Shown: piece by piece, positions 49,774 to 59,653 of the stretch
Numbering within the stretch: position 1 is the first letter of the stretch
Layout of the letters: every line of letters starts with the position of its first letter
Source: Cellulophaga sp. Hel_I_12
GTDB lineage: Bacteria > Bacteroidota > Bacteroidia > Flavobacteriales > Flavobacteriaceae
DNA length: 64,000 bases
Direction: 5' to 3'
NCBI RefSeq assembly: GCF_000799565.1
Contig: NZ_JUHB01000001.1
Coordinates: 2,607,501 to 2,671,500 of the forward strand
Position numbers and translations under genes: made by a program
The notes under the pieces: model-generated
Told to the model about the DNA's origin: nothing
The model's input: the letters and a program-made list of their open reading frames with translations, nothing else
The model's database searches: none

Positions 49774-49822
49774 GTGTTCAGTATTCAGTATTCAGTGTTC
49801 GGTAAGCAGTAGCAGTTGGCAG
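49774..49822. repeat. Heptad repeat after the MATE gene
   Basis: Seven consecutive 7-bp units from 49774: GTGTTCA, GTATTCA, GTATTCA, GTGTTCG, GTAAGCA, GTAGCAG, TTGGCAG. It is the clearest heptad array in the window; the units decay toward the right. Confidence 0.75.
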
Positions 49823-49907
49823 AATTAAAAAACATTAGATTAAATCGCCAAAATATCAAACCTACACTGTATGCTGCTAACGATTACAGCCTAATTTCTG
49901 GCGTATT

Positions 49908-52900
49908 TTAATTGTTGCCAAGCTGACTAAATATTTCTTCCAGTGCCTTATCTAATTGGGGCTGTTTTCCTTCTAACCTATCTTTGAAGTTTTCGGATAC
50001 TTGAATGTCCGGTGCAACGCCAGTTTTCTCTAAATTATCGCCATCTAAAGTATAACATCCCCAAGACGGTAGTCGGTATGAAGAACCGTCCACTAAGCCT
50101 TTTGACGAAGTAAAAACAATCCAACGATACGTTTCTACGCCTATAATTTTTCCTAAGCCTAAGGTTTTAAACCCAGCAGCGGTCATTTCGGCATCACTTA
50201 ATGATTGTTCGTTAATTAATAAGATAATGGGCTTCACCGCTGGAGCAAAATTAGGCTGCGATGCCATAGCGCCATTTCGGTATTTCCACTGCAAATAAGG
50301 TTTTTGAGATAAAAATTGAAGCACTTCATCATGAACATTACCTCCTGTATTATAGCGTAAATCTAAAATAATAGCTTCTCTTTGGTTGGCTTCAGAAACC
50401 ATTTCTCTTTTAAAGTTTTCTAATTCCCCACCGCTCATGTTTTTCATGTGTATATAGGCCACTTTTTTATCGCTTTTAGCATCAATATACTTTTGGTTAT
50501 TAGCCACCCATTCATCGTATAATAAAGTACGTTGGGCATTGCTTGAAATAGGATGTACATTCACTTTAATTGCTGCCCCGTTTCTGTTAAATAACAATTC
50601 CATTTCATTGTCTAGTGACGCTTCTACAAAATAGGCTTCTCTATTTTTATCCGAAGTCACCTTTTCTCCATTAACAGCGATAAGCACATCGCCCTTTTGA
50701 ATATTTTTACCTGTAATGTCTAGCGGACCATGGTGAATGATGCTCGTTATTTCAAACGGGTTTTCGTCCGAAAAAATTGCGCCAATAGCATTGAAGGATG
50801 AGGTATAAAACTCGTTTTCTTCTTTTCCACTAGAATTAAATCCGAAGTGTGAGGTATTTAATTCGCCCAACATATCATTAAAAAGTACTCGTAATTGCGC
50901 TCGGTTTGTTAAATAGGGTAAATAGTGGGCATATTTTTCTTTTAGCGCTGACCAATCTTCACCATGAAAATCTTGATCATAGAAATTCTCTTCGAAACCT
51001 GCCCAAGCTTCCATAAACATCTGGTTAAATTCTTCGGCTAAATTTTTTCGAAAGTTATGGTCGATATCAATTTTTTCTAATTTGTTTTTTTCAATATCCA
51101 AACTATGTATACTGCCATTTGCCAATAAAAAATAGTTGTCTTTTGATTGGGCAATTTGGTAATTGCGAATTTTTTCATCACTAACTTTTTCTATTTTATT
51201 TTTCTCAAAAGGAGTGATGACTGTTTTCCAAAGTTTAGAATCGCCTTCATCGTGATTGCTTAAGTAATAAACGTGTGTAGCTTCTTTGGTGCGAATGGTA
51301 AACGGACTTTCTTGAATTCCAAAAGACGGACTAATACTTTCTATCCTTTGCATGATTTCATCAGGATTGATGCTAATTTTAGAAGGTGCTGTTGTTGCTA
51401 CTTTTTCTTTTTTAGTTCCCTTTTTTTCTTCTGCCTTTGGCTCGTCTTTTTTGAAAAGTGCTGTATATTTTTCAGATTGATAAGGATTTTCAAATTTATC
51501 CAAAGGCATTTTGTAAATCTGAGCATCTGGTACGCCATATGGGTAGCTAGGTTTTACCAAATTCGATGAAAAGTATAGCTGTTTACCATCTGGCGACCAA
51601 ACAGGTTCGGTCTCTGTAACTCCAGTTTGTGTTAAATTCATAATTTTTTTATCTGCCAAACGGATCACAAAAACATCATGTTCAAAATTTCGGTACGCAT
51701 TGTAAACGATGTGTGTGCCATCTGGCGAAAACCTAGGCTGTGGTGCGTATAAAGCCCAAAATTCATCAGTTACCAGAACATCACTCTTATAAGTTTTGAG
51801 GTCGAGTAGGCGAAGTTCATCTCTACCACTAATATAAACTGCTTTTGAGTTTGTAGTATCTAATTGAATATTTACATCATTTCGAGCTTCGTTGGTGTGC
51901 TGTTTTTCTGTGTCGTTACCTATGGCAGCGATACTGAATATATTGCTGTAGCCCTGGTGAGTTCTGGTAAATAAAAGCGTGGTATTGTCTTTTAACCATT
52001 TAGCTTCTAAAACACGTTCTCCCGTTTTGGTGCCAATTGGTCTAGTAAATTTACCTTTGTTATCACTCACAAATAAGGTACCTCTCGAAACAAAGGCTAT
52101 TTTTTTTCCGTCTGGAGAAATATCAAAATGGGTAATGGTGTTGGAAACTTTAAAATCTTGATTTTGATTCAAAGTATTGTTGATAGGCATCAAGATATCT
52201 ACCTTTTTGGTGGTTTTTAAGGCCACATCATATACATACAATTGATAATCTTTTTCAAAAACTACTGCTTTGCCATTAGCGCTGGCTTGTGGTCTTCCGA
52301 TAGAAGTTTTAAAGCTCGTTAAGCCAATTTTAGTGGTATTATTAAATGTAAATAAATTGTATTCCCCCGTATGTTCATCCGATACAAAATACAACTGCCC
52401 GTTTTGGTCGAACGTTGCCCACATGTCTTTACCTTCATACGTTGTATATTCCTTATAAACCTTGGTTTTGGGGTTATATGATTTTATATTCGGATTGTAC
52501 GAGCCTTTATAGCGCTTCCGATGGGTGAAATTTTTACTTTCCCAGCTTTCGTTAAAAAATAGTTCTTCGGTTTTGGGTTGTGCGGCTATGTTATGGGTGG
52601 TATTAAAGTAGTGCGAAAACAAAGCTTTTGGAGTGCCTCCGATTTTAGAAACCTGATACCCAGCGTATCTGTTATTTCTTGAAGAGGTAAAATAAATGGT
52701 TTCGGAATCCCAAGACCAGCTATCAACTTCATCTGAAGCATCATGAAAGGTAAGTTGATTAATGGCACCGCCATTTAAGGGCATGACATATATGTCTTTA
52801 TTTCCAAACTGACTTGATGTAAAGGCCAGCCACTTGCCATCTGGGGAAATTCTAGGCAGACTTTCTTCTCCATCCATAGCTGTAATCCGAACCGCAAGGC

Positions 52901-53066
52901 CACCACGGGAAGATACTTTCCATAAATCGCCATCATAGGCGTAAATGATGGTTTCTGCATCGGGGGATAGTGTAGGGTCTGATAAAAAATAGGCTTCTTG
53001 AGCGCTAGTGTTTTGAATAAAAAGAAAAGAAAAAACGACAACGGATAAAGTAAAAAGTGCTTTCAT
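49908..53066 (-). CDS. Tricorn-like S41 peptidase with WD40-like propeller
   Basis: A 1052-residue exported protease with signal peptide 1-22 (ending TSAQ). N-terminal PD40/tricorn propeller blades recur (LSPDAETIIYAYDGDLWK, SPDGKWLAFTSSQFGNKD, FSPDGTHIVYNAYRNFE, SPDGKQLYFSSN). A tricorn C1-like helical domain (about 660-745), a PDZ domain (about 760-845) and the S41 core follow; Ser-Leu-Ser-Asp-Ala-Glu at 955-960 includes the nucleophile. It presumably trims peptides in the periplasm. A TATCTTTC near-box lies about 25 bases upstream. Similar proteins are common in Bacteroidota. Confidence 0.94.
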   Translation of the reverse strand: MKALFTLSVVVFSFLFIQNTSAQEAYFLSDPTLSPDAETIIYAYDGDLWKVSSRGGLAVRITAMDGEESLPRISPDGKWLAFTSSQFGNKDIYVMPLNGGAINQLTFHDASDEVDSWSWDSETIYFTSSRNNRYAGYQVSKIGGTPKALFSHYFNTTHNIAAQPKTEELFFNESWESKNFTHRKRYKGSYNPNIKSYNPKTKVYKEYTTYEGKDMWATFDQNGQLYFVSDEHTGEYNLFTFNNTTKIGLTSFKTSIGRPQASANGKAVVFEKDYQLYVYDVALKTTKKVDILMPINNTLNQNQDFKVSNTITHFDISPDGKKIAFVSRGTLFVSDNKGKFTRPIGTKTGERVLEAKWLKDNTTLLFTRTHQGYSNIFSIAAIGNDTEKQHTNEARNDVNIQLDTTNSKAVYISGRDELRLLDLKTYKSDVLVTDEFWALYAPQPRFSPDGTHIVYNAYRNFEHDVFVIRLADKKIMNLTQTGVTETEPVWSPDGKQLYFSSNLVKPSYPYGVPDAQIYKMPLDKFENPYQSEKYTALFKKDEPKAEEKKGTKKEKVATTAPSKISINPDEIMQRIESISPSFGIQESPFTIRTKEATHVYYLSNHDEGDSKLWKTVITPFEKNKIEKVSDEKIRNYQIAQSKDNYFLLANGSIHSLDIEKNKLEKIDIDHNFRKNLAEEFNQMFMEAWAGFEENFYDQDFHGEDWSALKEKYAHYLPYLTNRAQLRVLFNDMLGELNTSHFGFNSSGKEENEFYTSSFNAIGAIFSDENPFEITSIIHHGPLDITGKNIQKGDVLIAVNGEKVTSDKNREAYFVEASLDNEMELLFNRNGAAIKVNVHPISSNAQRTLLYDEWVANNQKYIDAKSDKKVAYIHMKNMSGGELENFKREMVSEANQREAIILDLRYNTGGNVHDEVLQFLSQKPYLQWKYRNGAMASQPNFAPAVKPIILLINEQSLSDAEMTAAGFKTLGLGKIIGVETYRWIVFTSSKGLVDGSSYRLPSWGCYTLDGDNLEKTGVAPDIQVSENFKDRLEGKQPQLDKALEEIFSQLGNN

Positions 53067-53202
53067 TTAGGAAGTGCTAAGGTTACCTGTGAAAGATACA
53101 AAAAAAGTTGTTTTTTAAATTGGAATAAAAAGGAGTAGAAGTATGTGCTCTCTTTCAACTCATATGTTCTCCTAAATAGAACGTTCTGTGAACGTATAGA
53201 GA

Positions 53203-54204
53203 TTATTCTTTTTTAACGCGATAGGTAATTTTTCTATTGGTAATTGCACTTGCTCCAAATGTTAAACTTACCGTGCCATCATCACATAATCTGCTCGTAT
53301 CGGTGAAAGCCATGCTGCATATAGAGGGTAGTGTACTTCCGCTATTATCCATAAACTGACCAATAATAATATTGCTGGCTAAGGCTGTTCTGAGCGGCGA
53401 AAAAGCAGGGGCCACCGTATAATTGACAGTAGTGCCATTTGCCGTGTAGCTTATAGTACCATTTAATGAATTATAGGCGATGCTGTAAGTGGCAGAATTG
53501 GGTAAAAAATTACCTAAACTTTGGGTAATTGTTAAGGGTAAGTTCGTAGAACCGTTTATCAAATTTAGAGTAATTCCTAGGGTGTTGGCACCAATATGGT
53601 AAACTCTGAAATTTCCTCCACTAACAATATCGGCCGTACCTTCTTGATCTCTATATTCAAAATCTAATTGAAAACTGGTAAAATTAAAAATACCGCCTGT
53701 ATTAGGCACTACAACATCTAATCCCGCAGAACCTCCAGATGCTGTTGAGGGTATTCGTAAACCACAGGCGGTCTGGACCGCATTGGTATTTATCGATGTA
53801 GCATTAGGACCAATAGTTGCGGTAGTTAGTGGGGTTGAATTAAAATCGAATTGAGAAATTATGTTGTTTGGGCTACCATCATCGCAAACACGGTATTCAA
53901 AGGAATCAGTGCCTATAAAGCCTGGGTTAGGAGCAAAGGTAAAACTCCCATCGCTATTTAGAACAAGGCTGCCATTGGTTGGATTGCTTATGGGCGTTGT
54001 AATAACTGAGAGACTTCCGACACCATTAGCATCTGTATCGTTATGTAAAACTCCGTTTACCGCCGAAATTACTAAATCGTTATTGAATGAACCTACGTAA
54101 TTGTCCGTGTTGGCCACGGGCGATGATTTCTGAGACCAAAGTGTTGAACTAGCTATAAAAAATAGCATCCTTAAGAAATATAAAATAGCTGCTTTACTTT
54201 CCAT
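53203..54204 (-). CDS. Secreted protein with Ig-like (cadherin-like) domain
   Basis: A 333-residue exported protein with signal peptide 1-25 (ending LWSQ). Residues about 28-110 form one bacterial Ig/cadherin-like repeat (GVLHNDTDANGVGSLSV, then GSLVLNSDGSFTFAPNPGFIGTDSFEYRVCDDG), as in large adhesins. Residues about 135-295 look like a jelly-roll or lectin-like beta sandwich, and the C-terminus is short with no T9SS tail. The function is unknown; surface binding is inferred. The gene is isolated between the tricorn-like protease and the PepSY-like gene. Confidence 0.75.
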   Translation of the reverse strand: MESKAAILYFLRMLFFIASSTLWSQKSSPVANTDNYVGSFNNDLVISAVNGVLHNDTDANGVGSLSVITTPISNPTNGSLVLNSDGSFTFAPNPGFIGTDSFEYRVCDDGSPNNIISQFDFNSTPLTTATIGPNATSINTNAVQTACGLRIPSTASGGSAGLDVVVPNTGGIFNFTSFQLDFEYRDQEGTADIVSGGNFRVYHIGANTLGITLNLINGSTNLPLTITQSLGNFLPNSATYSIAYNSLNGTISYTANGTTVNYTVAPAFSPLRTALASNIIIGQFMDNSGSTLPSICSMAFTDTSRLCDDGTVSLTFGASAITNRKITYRVKKE

Positions 54205-54369
54205 AAGGTCAAAAGTAGTAGAAAGCTAAGTATTTAAATAAAAATTGTTGCGAACTATTCAATACCTGTTGTCGACATGAAAAATTAGGCTTATAAACAC
54301 ATTAAAGCTTTGTTTTTCAAGTGTTTATTAGGGTAAAATTCTTACAAAATTGTTCTTCAGTTTTAGGAT

Positions 54370-54891
54370 TTATACAAATAAAAGCACTAGTGTTAAAACA
54401 GCTCCCCCTAAGGCAAAGTATATGCCTTTTTTAAAGATTGGCATTTTTGGAGCGTACATCCAAAATGCCGATAAAACGAAAAAGAGAAGTGCTACACCAA
54501 AAAAGATGTTGAGATAATAAAGGGGACTTTTGGTTGATGCTTTATGCAATTTTTGCATTTTATCAAGAACAAAAGGAACTTCCATTGTTTTTAGTACCGC
54601 TAGTCCTGTTTGTTGATTATAGGTGCCATTCTCAAAATAAAAAAGATCGCCTTCTACTTTTTCTAGGCTAAGCTTCCTATCTAAAGCGGTTGCCAAGGCG
54701 TCTATTTTTAAATTAGATGGAAGGATGGTTTCCGTAATAACTTCCTTTTTTAAAAGCTCAGTTTTTCTGAAAATCAAAGTAATCCCGCTAATGGCATAAA
54801 CCGCCATGATACCAGATAAAAAATACCCAAGATATCTATGAATTGCTCTTACTTGAAAGGAAAATGGAGTTTTTTTCGTGGCCATATTCAA
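54370..54891 (-). CDS. PepSY-associated membrane protein
   Basis: A 173-residue membrane protein with three hydrophobic helices (about 18-42, 118-142 and 150-173). Helix 1 sits in the motif IHRYLGYFLSGIMAVYAISGITLIF, typical of PepSY_TM proteins linked to siderophore-iron uptake; a periplasmic loop of about 75 residues lies between helices 1 and 2. An exact TAnnTTTG box lies about 75 bases upstream, with a palindrome-like AT stretch before it that might be an iron-regulator site. Iron-related function is inferred from the family. Confidence 0.8.
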   Translation of the reverse strand: MNMATKKTPFSFQVRAIHRYLGYFLSGIMAVYAISGITLIFRKTELLKKEVITETILPSNLKIDALATALDRKLSLEKVEGDLFYFENGTYNQQTGLAVLKTMEVPFVLDKMQKLHKASTKSPLYYLNIFFGVALLFFVLSAFWMYAPKMPIFKKGIYFALGGAVLTLVLLFV

Positions 54892-54966
54892 TACTTAATT
54901 TATGTTTTACATGAAATAGGAGTTTAAACGACAAGGTTCTTTACCTACTTTTTTAAAATTTGAAGG

Positions 54967-54974
54967 CAAAAATA
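54967..54974 (-). promoter_or_regulatory. Candidate -7 box for the PepSY gene
   Basis: TATTTTTG on the minus strand, an exact TAnnTTTG match, 75 bases before the ATG at 54891. Immediately upstream on the minus strand is TTTAGATTGATTAAA, which has short inverted ends and could be a regulator site. Confidence 0.45.
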
Positions 54975-55033
54975 CATCATAATTATTGTTTTTAATCAAT
55001 CTAAATAAAAATAATTTAAATAATTTATGAATG

Positions 55034-55073
55034 GCTATTCCTCAGCTAGAAAATAGCTTCTAGCGATTTTTTT
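55034..55073 (+). terminator. Orphan intrinsic terminator, possible alternative fold
   Basis: GCTAGAA (55045-55051) and TTCTAGC (55058-55064) form a 7-bp stem with a 6-base loop, followed by GATTTTTTT. The loop AATAGC is complementary to GCTATT at 55034-55039, so a second, mutually exclusive pairing is possible. No + strand ORF precedes it. Confidence 0.5.
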
Positions 55074-55427
55074 AGGCTAGATTCTACCTAATATAAGAGC
55101 GTTAAGGATGAAAAAGTTTTTTTTAGGAAGCCAGCAAAAATACAATTAGCTGGGCTTTTAATGAAATAATTTTTGAAACTAGTTCAGAAATGCACTACTA
55201 ATTATTATTTCTCTTCAAGACCAAAGCATTTTTGGCAAGGTCCATACGAAAGATTTTTATGGAGATATCTTTTGCCCTAGTTTTGTTGGTGAGTGCGCAA
55301 GAACATACACTATGGTAAAATAAGTTTATTTTCTTAACATAGCCATCCTTTAAGAAGTTTAGTGAATTACATCTAAATAGGTATAACTATTGGTGGCAAA
55401 TTGTTTAATTGGGTTTATTTTTTGGGG

Positions 55428-56255
55428 TCAAATAGCTTCATATGTGCTTTTAATGATAGCTTTTCCATAACTCCGCTCCAGTCTTCTGATCGAAAAATGT
55501 GCCTGTGCCATGCGTTGAAAATGGTGTATGAAAGCTAGGTTAATAGCTCCGCCACCCGCAGCACCAATAATTGGAACGGCTTGGGCAACAAATTTTTCCG
55601 AAACCTGAATACTAAAGCGAGAAGCAATAACCCCTAAAGCTTGTAAAAATGGGTTGGCGCTGCCCTGTAGTAGTGAGCCAGCTACTTTTCCTGCTCCTTT
55701 TGTGGCAGCTTTGACACTGGTATCTAAAGTTATTTTTGTGGCATAATAAGCAGTTTCAAGCGTATCGTCATGTTTTGATTTTCCACCTAAGGCAAATACT
55801 TGTAAACAGGCAAGTTGACTGTCTAACTCCTCTAGATTTTCTCCTTCACTTCGTGCGATATCCATGATAGAACGCATCATTAATTTGGTGGTAACCGTTA
55901 AATCAGCGGCAAAGGCAGCAATACCAAACACACCACCTAAAATGCCAGATGAAGTTACAAGAGCTTTATAGGTTTTATTTAAAGGAGCGTTCTGCTTTTG
56001 TTCTTTATTCATAGAAAATAAATTTGCTTTTACCACACGCAACAATACATCATAACTTACTTTTTGCAACCATTTTTGTTGTTTATCGGGGAGTAAGTCC
56101 ACTTTTGTTTGTATCAAGTTCCCTATGCTGTTTAAACCCTTCATCGCCCAACCTATAGTTAACATTTGCTGCTTTGCTTTGGTTAAAACTTCCAGATCTT
56201 TTGCGGAAAGTTGATTTTCGATTTTTTTTTCGAGCATTTTTGTTTTATTTGTCAA
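55428..56255 (-). CDS. EcsC family protein
   Basis: A 275-residue protein matching the EcsC family: two hydrophobic stretches (about 105-125, SSGILGGVFGIAAFAADLTVTTKLM, and 225-245, AVPIIGAAGGGAINLAF) with a helical linker, and a charged N-terminal region. EcsC proteins are named after a Bacillus ABC-exporter operon, and their own activity is unknown. No ABC genes adjoin it here. A TATCTTTA near-match to the promoter box lies about 25 bases upstream. Confidence 0.85.
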   Translation of the reverse strand: MTNKTKMLEKKIENQLSAKDLEVLTKAKQQMLTIGWAMKGLNSIGNLIQTKVDLLPDKQQKWLQKVSYDVLLRVVKANLFSMNKEQKQNAPLNKTYKALVTSSGILGGVFGIAAFAADLTVTTKLMMRSIMDIARSEGENLEELDSQLACLQVFALGGKSKHDDTLETAYYATKITLDTSVKAATKGAGKVAGSLLQGSANPFLQALGVIASRFSIQVSEKFVAQAVPIIGAAGGGAINLAFIHHFQRMAQAHFSIRRLERSYGKAIIKSTYEAI

Positions 56256-56507
56256 TTGTAAGTAGCTAAAGATACAAGTTTGTTACAAGAAAGCGCTAAG
56301 CTTTAGGCGCTGCACTGTAGGCTCGGTGTTTGGGACTTAAAAACGTTTAGAATTTCAAAGCAATTACTTACTATTATTAAAAATATCATTCGTTATACTT
56401 TGTTTAGTTTTACTTAAAGCCTATAGCTTAAGGCAAAAAGCTTATCGCTTGTAAAAACCCATTTTTCTACTTACTTTAGGCTTGACTAATTACAACTTAA
56501 ATATATT

Positions 56508-59500
56508 ATGAAATACAACCACTTAAAAATCGCTTCAGTACTGCTTATCTTGTGCTTAACACCATTGACAACAATTTCTCAAAAAAGAAAAAAAGCAAAT
56601 CAAACCGAGACTGCTATTCCTCAAGAGCTATATTCTAGTTTAGAATACAGATCTATAGGCCCTTTTCGTGGAGGTCGTTCGGCTGCCGTAGCTGGTGTTC
56701 CTAATCAACCTAATCTTTTTTACTTTGGAGCTACCGGTGGTGGTGTTTGGAAAACAATGGATGGTGGTCGTGAATGGGAAAATATTTCTGACGGATTTTT
56801 TGGAGGTAGCATTGGTGCTGTTGAGATTTCACAGAGTGATCCAAATGTGATTTACGTTGGAGGTGGAGAAAAAACTCTTCGTGGGAATGTATCTTCGGGA
56901 TACGGCATGTGGAAAACCGAAAATGCAGGAAAAACATGGACAGCAATAGGCTTAGAAAATAGTCGACATATTCCAAGAATTCGAATTCACCCTAAAAATT
57001 CGGAAATTGTTTTTGCAGCAGTTTTAGGAGATATTTATAAACCTACGAATGAACGTGGTATTTATAAAAGTATGGATGGTGGAAAAAACTGGCGTAAAAC
57101 ATTATTTGTAAATGATCAAGCTGGAGCGGTAGATTTAACTTTTGATCCTAACAATCCTAGAATTTTATATGCCTCGACGTGGCGCGCGCAACGAACTCCT
57201 TACAGTTTAAGCAGCGGTGGCGATGGATCTGCACTTTGGAAAAGTACCGATAGTGGTGAAACTTGGAAAGAAATTTCCAAAAATGAAGGTTTTCCAAGTG
57301 ATACTTTAGGGATTATTGGTGTTGCCGTTTCTCCAAAAAACTCAGATAGAGTTTGGGCAATTGTAGAAAATAAAGAAAAAGGCGGCTTGTACCGCAGTGA
57401 TGATGGTGGTGAAAAATGGACCTTAATCAATAGTGATCGCAGTTTACGACAACGAGCTTGGTATTACACTCGTATTTATGCCGATACTGAAAATGAAGAT
57501 GTGGTCTATGTGTTGAATGTTAATTATCACAAATCAGAGGATGGAGGAAGATCTTTTAAAAGTTTTAATGCTCCTCATGGTGATCACCATGATTTATGGA
57601 TTTCTCCAGAAAATGGTAATAGAATGATTATTGGTGATGACGGTGGTGCGCAAATAACCTACGATGGGGGTGAAACTTGGAGTACGTATTATAACCAACC
57701 AACGGCACAGTTTTATAGAGTAACTACCGATAATTCTTTTCCTTATAGAATTTATGTAGCGCAACAAGATAATTCCACTTTGCGTATAAAACATCGTAGC
57801 GACGGGTATAGCATTAGTGAAGACGATTGGGAGGAAACCGCGGGTGGTGAGTCTGCTTGGATTGCAGTTGATCCAAAAGATAATGATGTGGTGTATGGGG
57901 GTAGTTATGACGGTTTTTTAACCCGAGTAAATCATAAAACAAATACCACAAGAGGTATAAATGTTTGGCCAGATAACCCAATGGGTGCAGGTGCCGAGGC
58001 TATGAAATATAGGTTTCAATGGAATTTCCCTATCATTTTTAGCAAACACAATCCTAAAAAATTATATACGTTTTCAAACCATGTGCATGTCACAGAAAAT
58101 GAAGGGCAAAGTTGGAAATTACTGAGTGGCGATTTAACCAGAAACGACCCAACAAAATTAGGTTCTAGTGGTGGTCCAATCACTCAAGACAATACGAGTG
58201 TAGAATACTATTGTACCATTTTTGCAGCAAATGAAAGCCCATTAAAAGAAGGTTTATTATGGGTAGGTAGTGATGATGGATTAATTCATGTGAGTAGAAA
58301 TTCAGGAGAAACTTGGGATAATGTAACTCCGCCTAGTATGCCAGAATGGTCAATGGTGAATAGTATTGAACCTTCGGCTTTCGATGAGGGAACTTGTTAC
58401 GTAGCCGCAACACGCTACAAATTAGGAGATTTTCAGCCTTATTTGTACAAAACAACAGACTATGGAAAAACATGGACTAAAATAACAAATGGTATTGCAA
58501 GTGAACATTTCACAAGAGTAGTTCGGGAAGACCCCAAACGCAAAGGCTTATTGTATGCAGGTACAGAAACAGGCATGTATGTTTCTTTTAATGATGGCGC
58601 CAACTGGAAACCATTTCAATTAAATTTACCTATTGTACCTATTACTGATTTAGCCGTTAAAGAAAACAATTTAATCGTAGCTACTCAAGGACGTAGCTTG
58701 TGGATGATTGATGACTTAACCGTATTACATCAATTAAATGAAGCTGATAAAGATCAGAATGCGATATTATTTCAACCCAAAGACGCATACAGAACCAAAG
58801 GGGGAGCTAGAAAACAAGCATCGAAATTAGCCGGGCAAAATCATCCGAACGGCGTGGTTACTCATTTTTATTTAAAAGAATTTAATGAAAAAGATAGTAT
58901 TGCCTTAACTTATTTTAGTCAAAAAGGAGATACTTTGGCGCATTATGCTACTACAGCTAAAGAAAAAGATAAAAAATTAGACCTTAAAAAAGGTGGTAAT
59001 ACCCATGTTTGGGATACGCGTGGTAAAGGAGCCGAAAAATTAGATGGAATGATTTTGTGGTGGGCAAGTTTAGATGGAGCTAAAGCGGTTCCAGGTGCTT
59101 ATAAAGTGACCTTGACGGTCAATGGGAATAACATGTCAAAAGATTTCAAAATAATTCCAGATCCAAGAGCTGAGGTTACAGTTGCCGAAATGCAACAACA
59201 ATTTGATTTTATTAGCGACATTAATGCCACTATTGATAATGCGCATCAATCTATTAAAAAGATTCGAAAAATTAACATGCAATTAGATGCCTTTGCGAAG
59301 CAATATGCAGACAATGAAGCTACCAAAGAGTTGGTAAAAAAAGCTAAAAAAATTAAGGAAGAATTTAGTGAGGTTGAAAAAACTCTATACCAAACTAAAA
59401 ATAGAAGTGGACAAGATCCTTTAAATTTCCCGATTAAGTTAACGAACAAGTTAGGCCATTTAAATAGTTTAGTAGCTATTGATGATTTTCATCCAACCGA

Positions 59501-59642
59501 ACAAGATATCGCGGTAAAAAATGAATTAACGGCTAAAATAAATGAACAATTAAGCACTTTTAATGCCTTGATTTCTAAAGAAATTCTAGAATTTAATTCG
59601 GAATTTAACCAGTTGAAATTAAACTATTTATTTGTTGAATAA
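56508..59642 (+). CDS. Secreted BNR/VPS10 (sortilin-like) propeller protein
   Basis: A 1044-residue exported protein with signal peptide 1-25 (ending TISQ). The propeller part (about 45-735) is full of BNR/Asp-box-like repeats (MDGGREWEN, TENAGKTW, STDSGETWKE, TYDGGETW, TTDYGKTW). The C-terminal third is an Ig-like region followed by a helical coil (about 900-1030). No catalytic motif of a known glycosidase was found. The next gene is a close paralog 11 bases downstream, and both begin with the motif [17 protein letters not shown], specific to this pair. Cell-surface location is inferred. Confidence 0.88.
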   Translation: MKYNHLKIASVLLILCLTPLTTISQKRKKANQTETAIPQELYSSLEYRSIGPFRGGRSAAVAGVPNQPNLFYFGATGGGVWKTMDGGREWENISDGFFGGSIGAVEISQSDPNVIYVGGGEKTLRGNVSSGYGMWKTENAGKTWTAIGLENSRHIPRIRIHPKNSEIVFAAVLGDIYKPTNERGIYKSMDGGKNWRKTLFVNDQAGAVDLTFDPNNPRILYASTWRAQRTPYSLSSGGDGSALWKSTDSGETWKEISKNEGFPSDTLGIIGVAVSPKNSDRVWAIVENKEKGGLYRSDDGGEKWTLINSDRSLRQRAWYYTRIYADTENEDVVYVLNVNYHKSEDGGRSFKSFNAPHGDHHDLWISPENGNRMIIGDDGGAQITYDGGETWSTYYNQPTAQFYRVTTDNSFPYRIYVAQQDNSTLRIKHRSDGYSISEDDWEETAGGESAWIAVDPKDNDVVYGGSYDGFLTRVNHKTNTTRGINVWPDNPMGAGAEAMKYRFQWNFPIIFSKHNPKKLYTFSNHVHVTENEGQSWKLLSGDLTRNDPTKLGSSGGPITQDNTSVEYYCTIFAANESPLKEGLLWVGSDDGLIHVSRNSGETWDNVTPPSMPEWSMVNSIEPSAFDEGTCYVAATRYKLGDFQPYLYKTTDYGKTWTKITNGIASEHFTRVVREDPKRKGLLYAGTETGMYVSFNDGANWKPFQLNLPIVPITDLAVKENNLIVATQGRSLWMIDDLTVLHQLNEADKDQNAILFQPKDAYRTKGGARKQASKLAGQNHPNGVVTHFYLKEFNEKDSIALTYFSQKGDTLAHYATTAKEKDKKLDLKKGGNTHVWDTRGKGAEKLDGMILWWASLDGAKAVPGAYKVTLTVNGNNMSKDFKIIPDPRAEVTVAEMQQQFDFISDINATIDNAHQSIKKIRKINMQLDAFAKQYADNEATKELVKKAKKIKEEFSEVEKTLYQTKNRSGQDPLNFPIKLTNKLGHLNSLVAIDDFHPTEQDIAVKNELTAKINEQLSTFNALISKEILEFNSEFNQLKLNYLFVE

Positions 59643-59653
59643 AATAAAATTAG

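Larger units (their letters stand above)
54892..55427. other. 536-bp intergenic region with orphan terminator
   Basis: No gene seen on either strand. It holds the PepSY promoter box (54967-54974), the AT-rich palindrome-like stretch upstream (about 54975-55010) and a + strand terminator hairpin (55045-55073) with no + strand gene before it. The rest is featureless AT-rich sequence. Confidence 0.55.

Noticed and set aside
49774..49822. CRISPR-like array
   Set aside because: Units are 7 bp with no spacers and no cas genes in the window.
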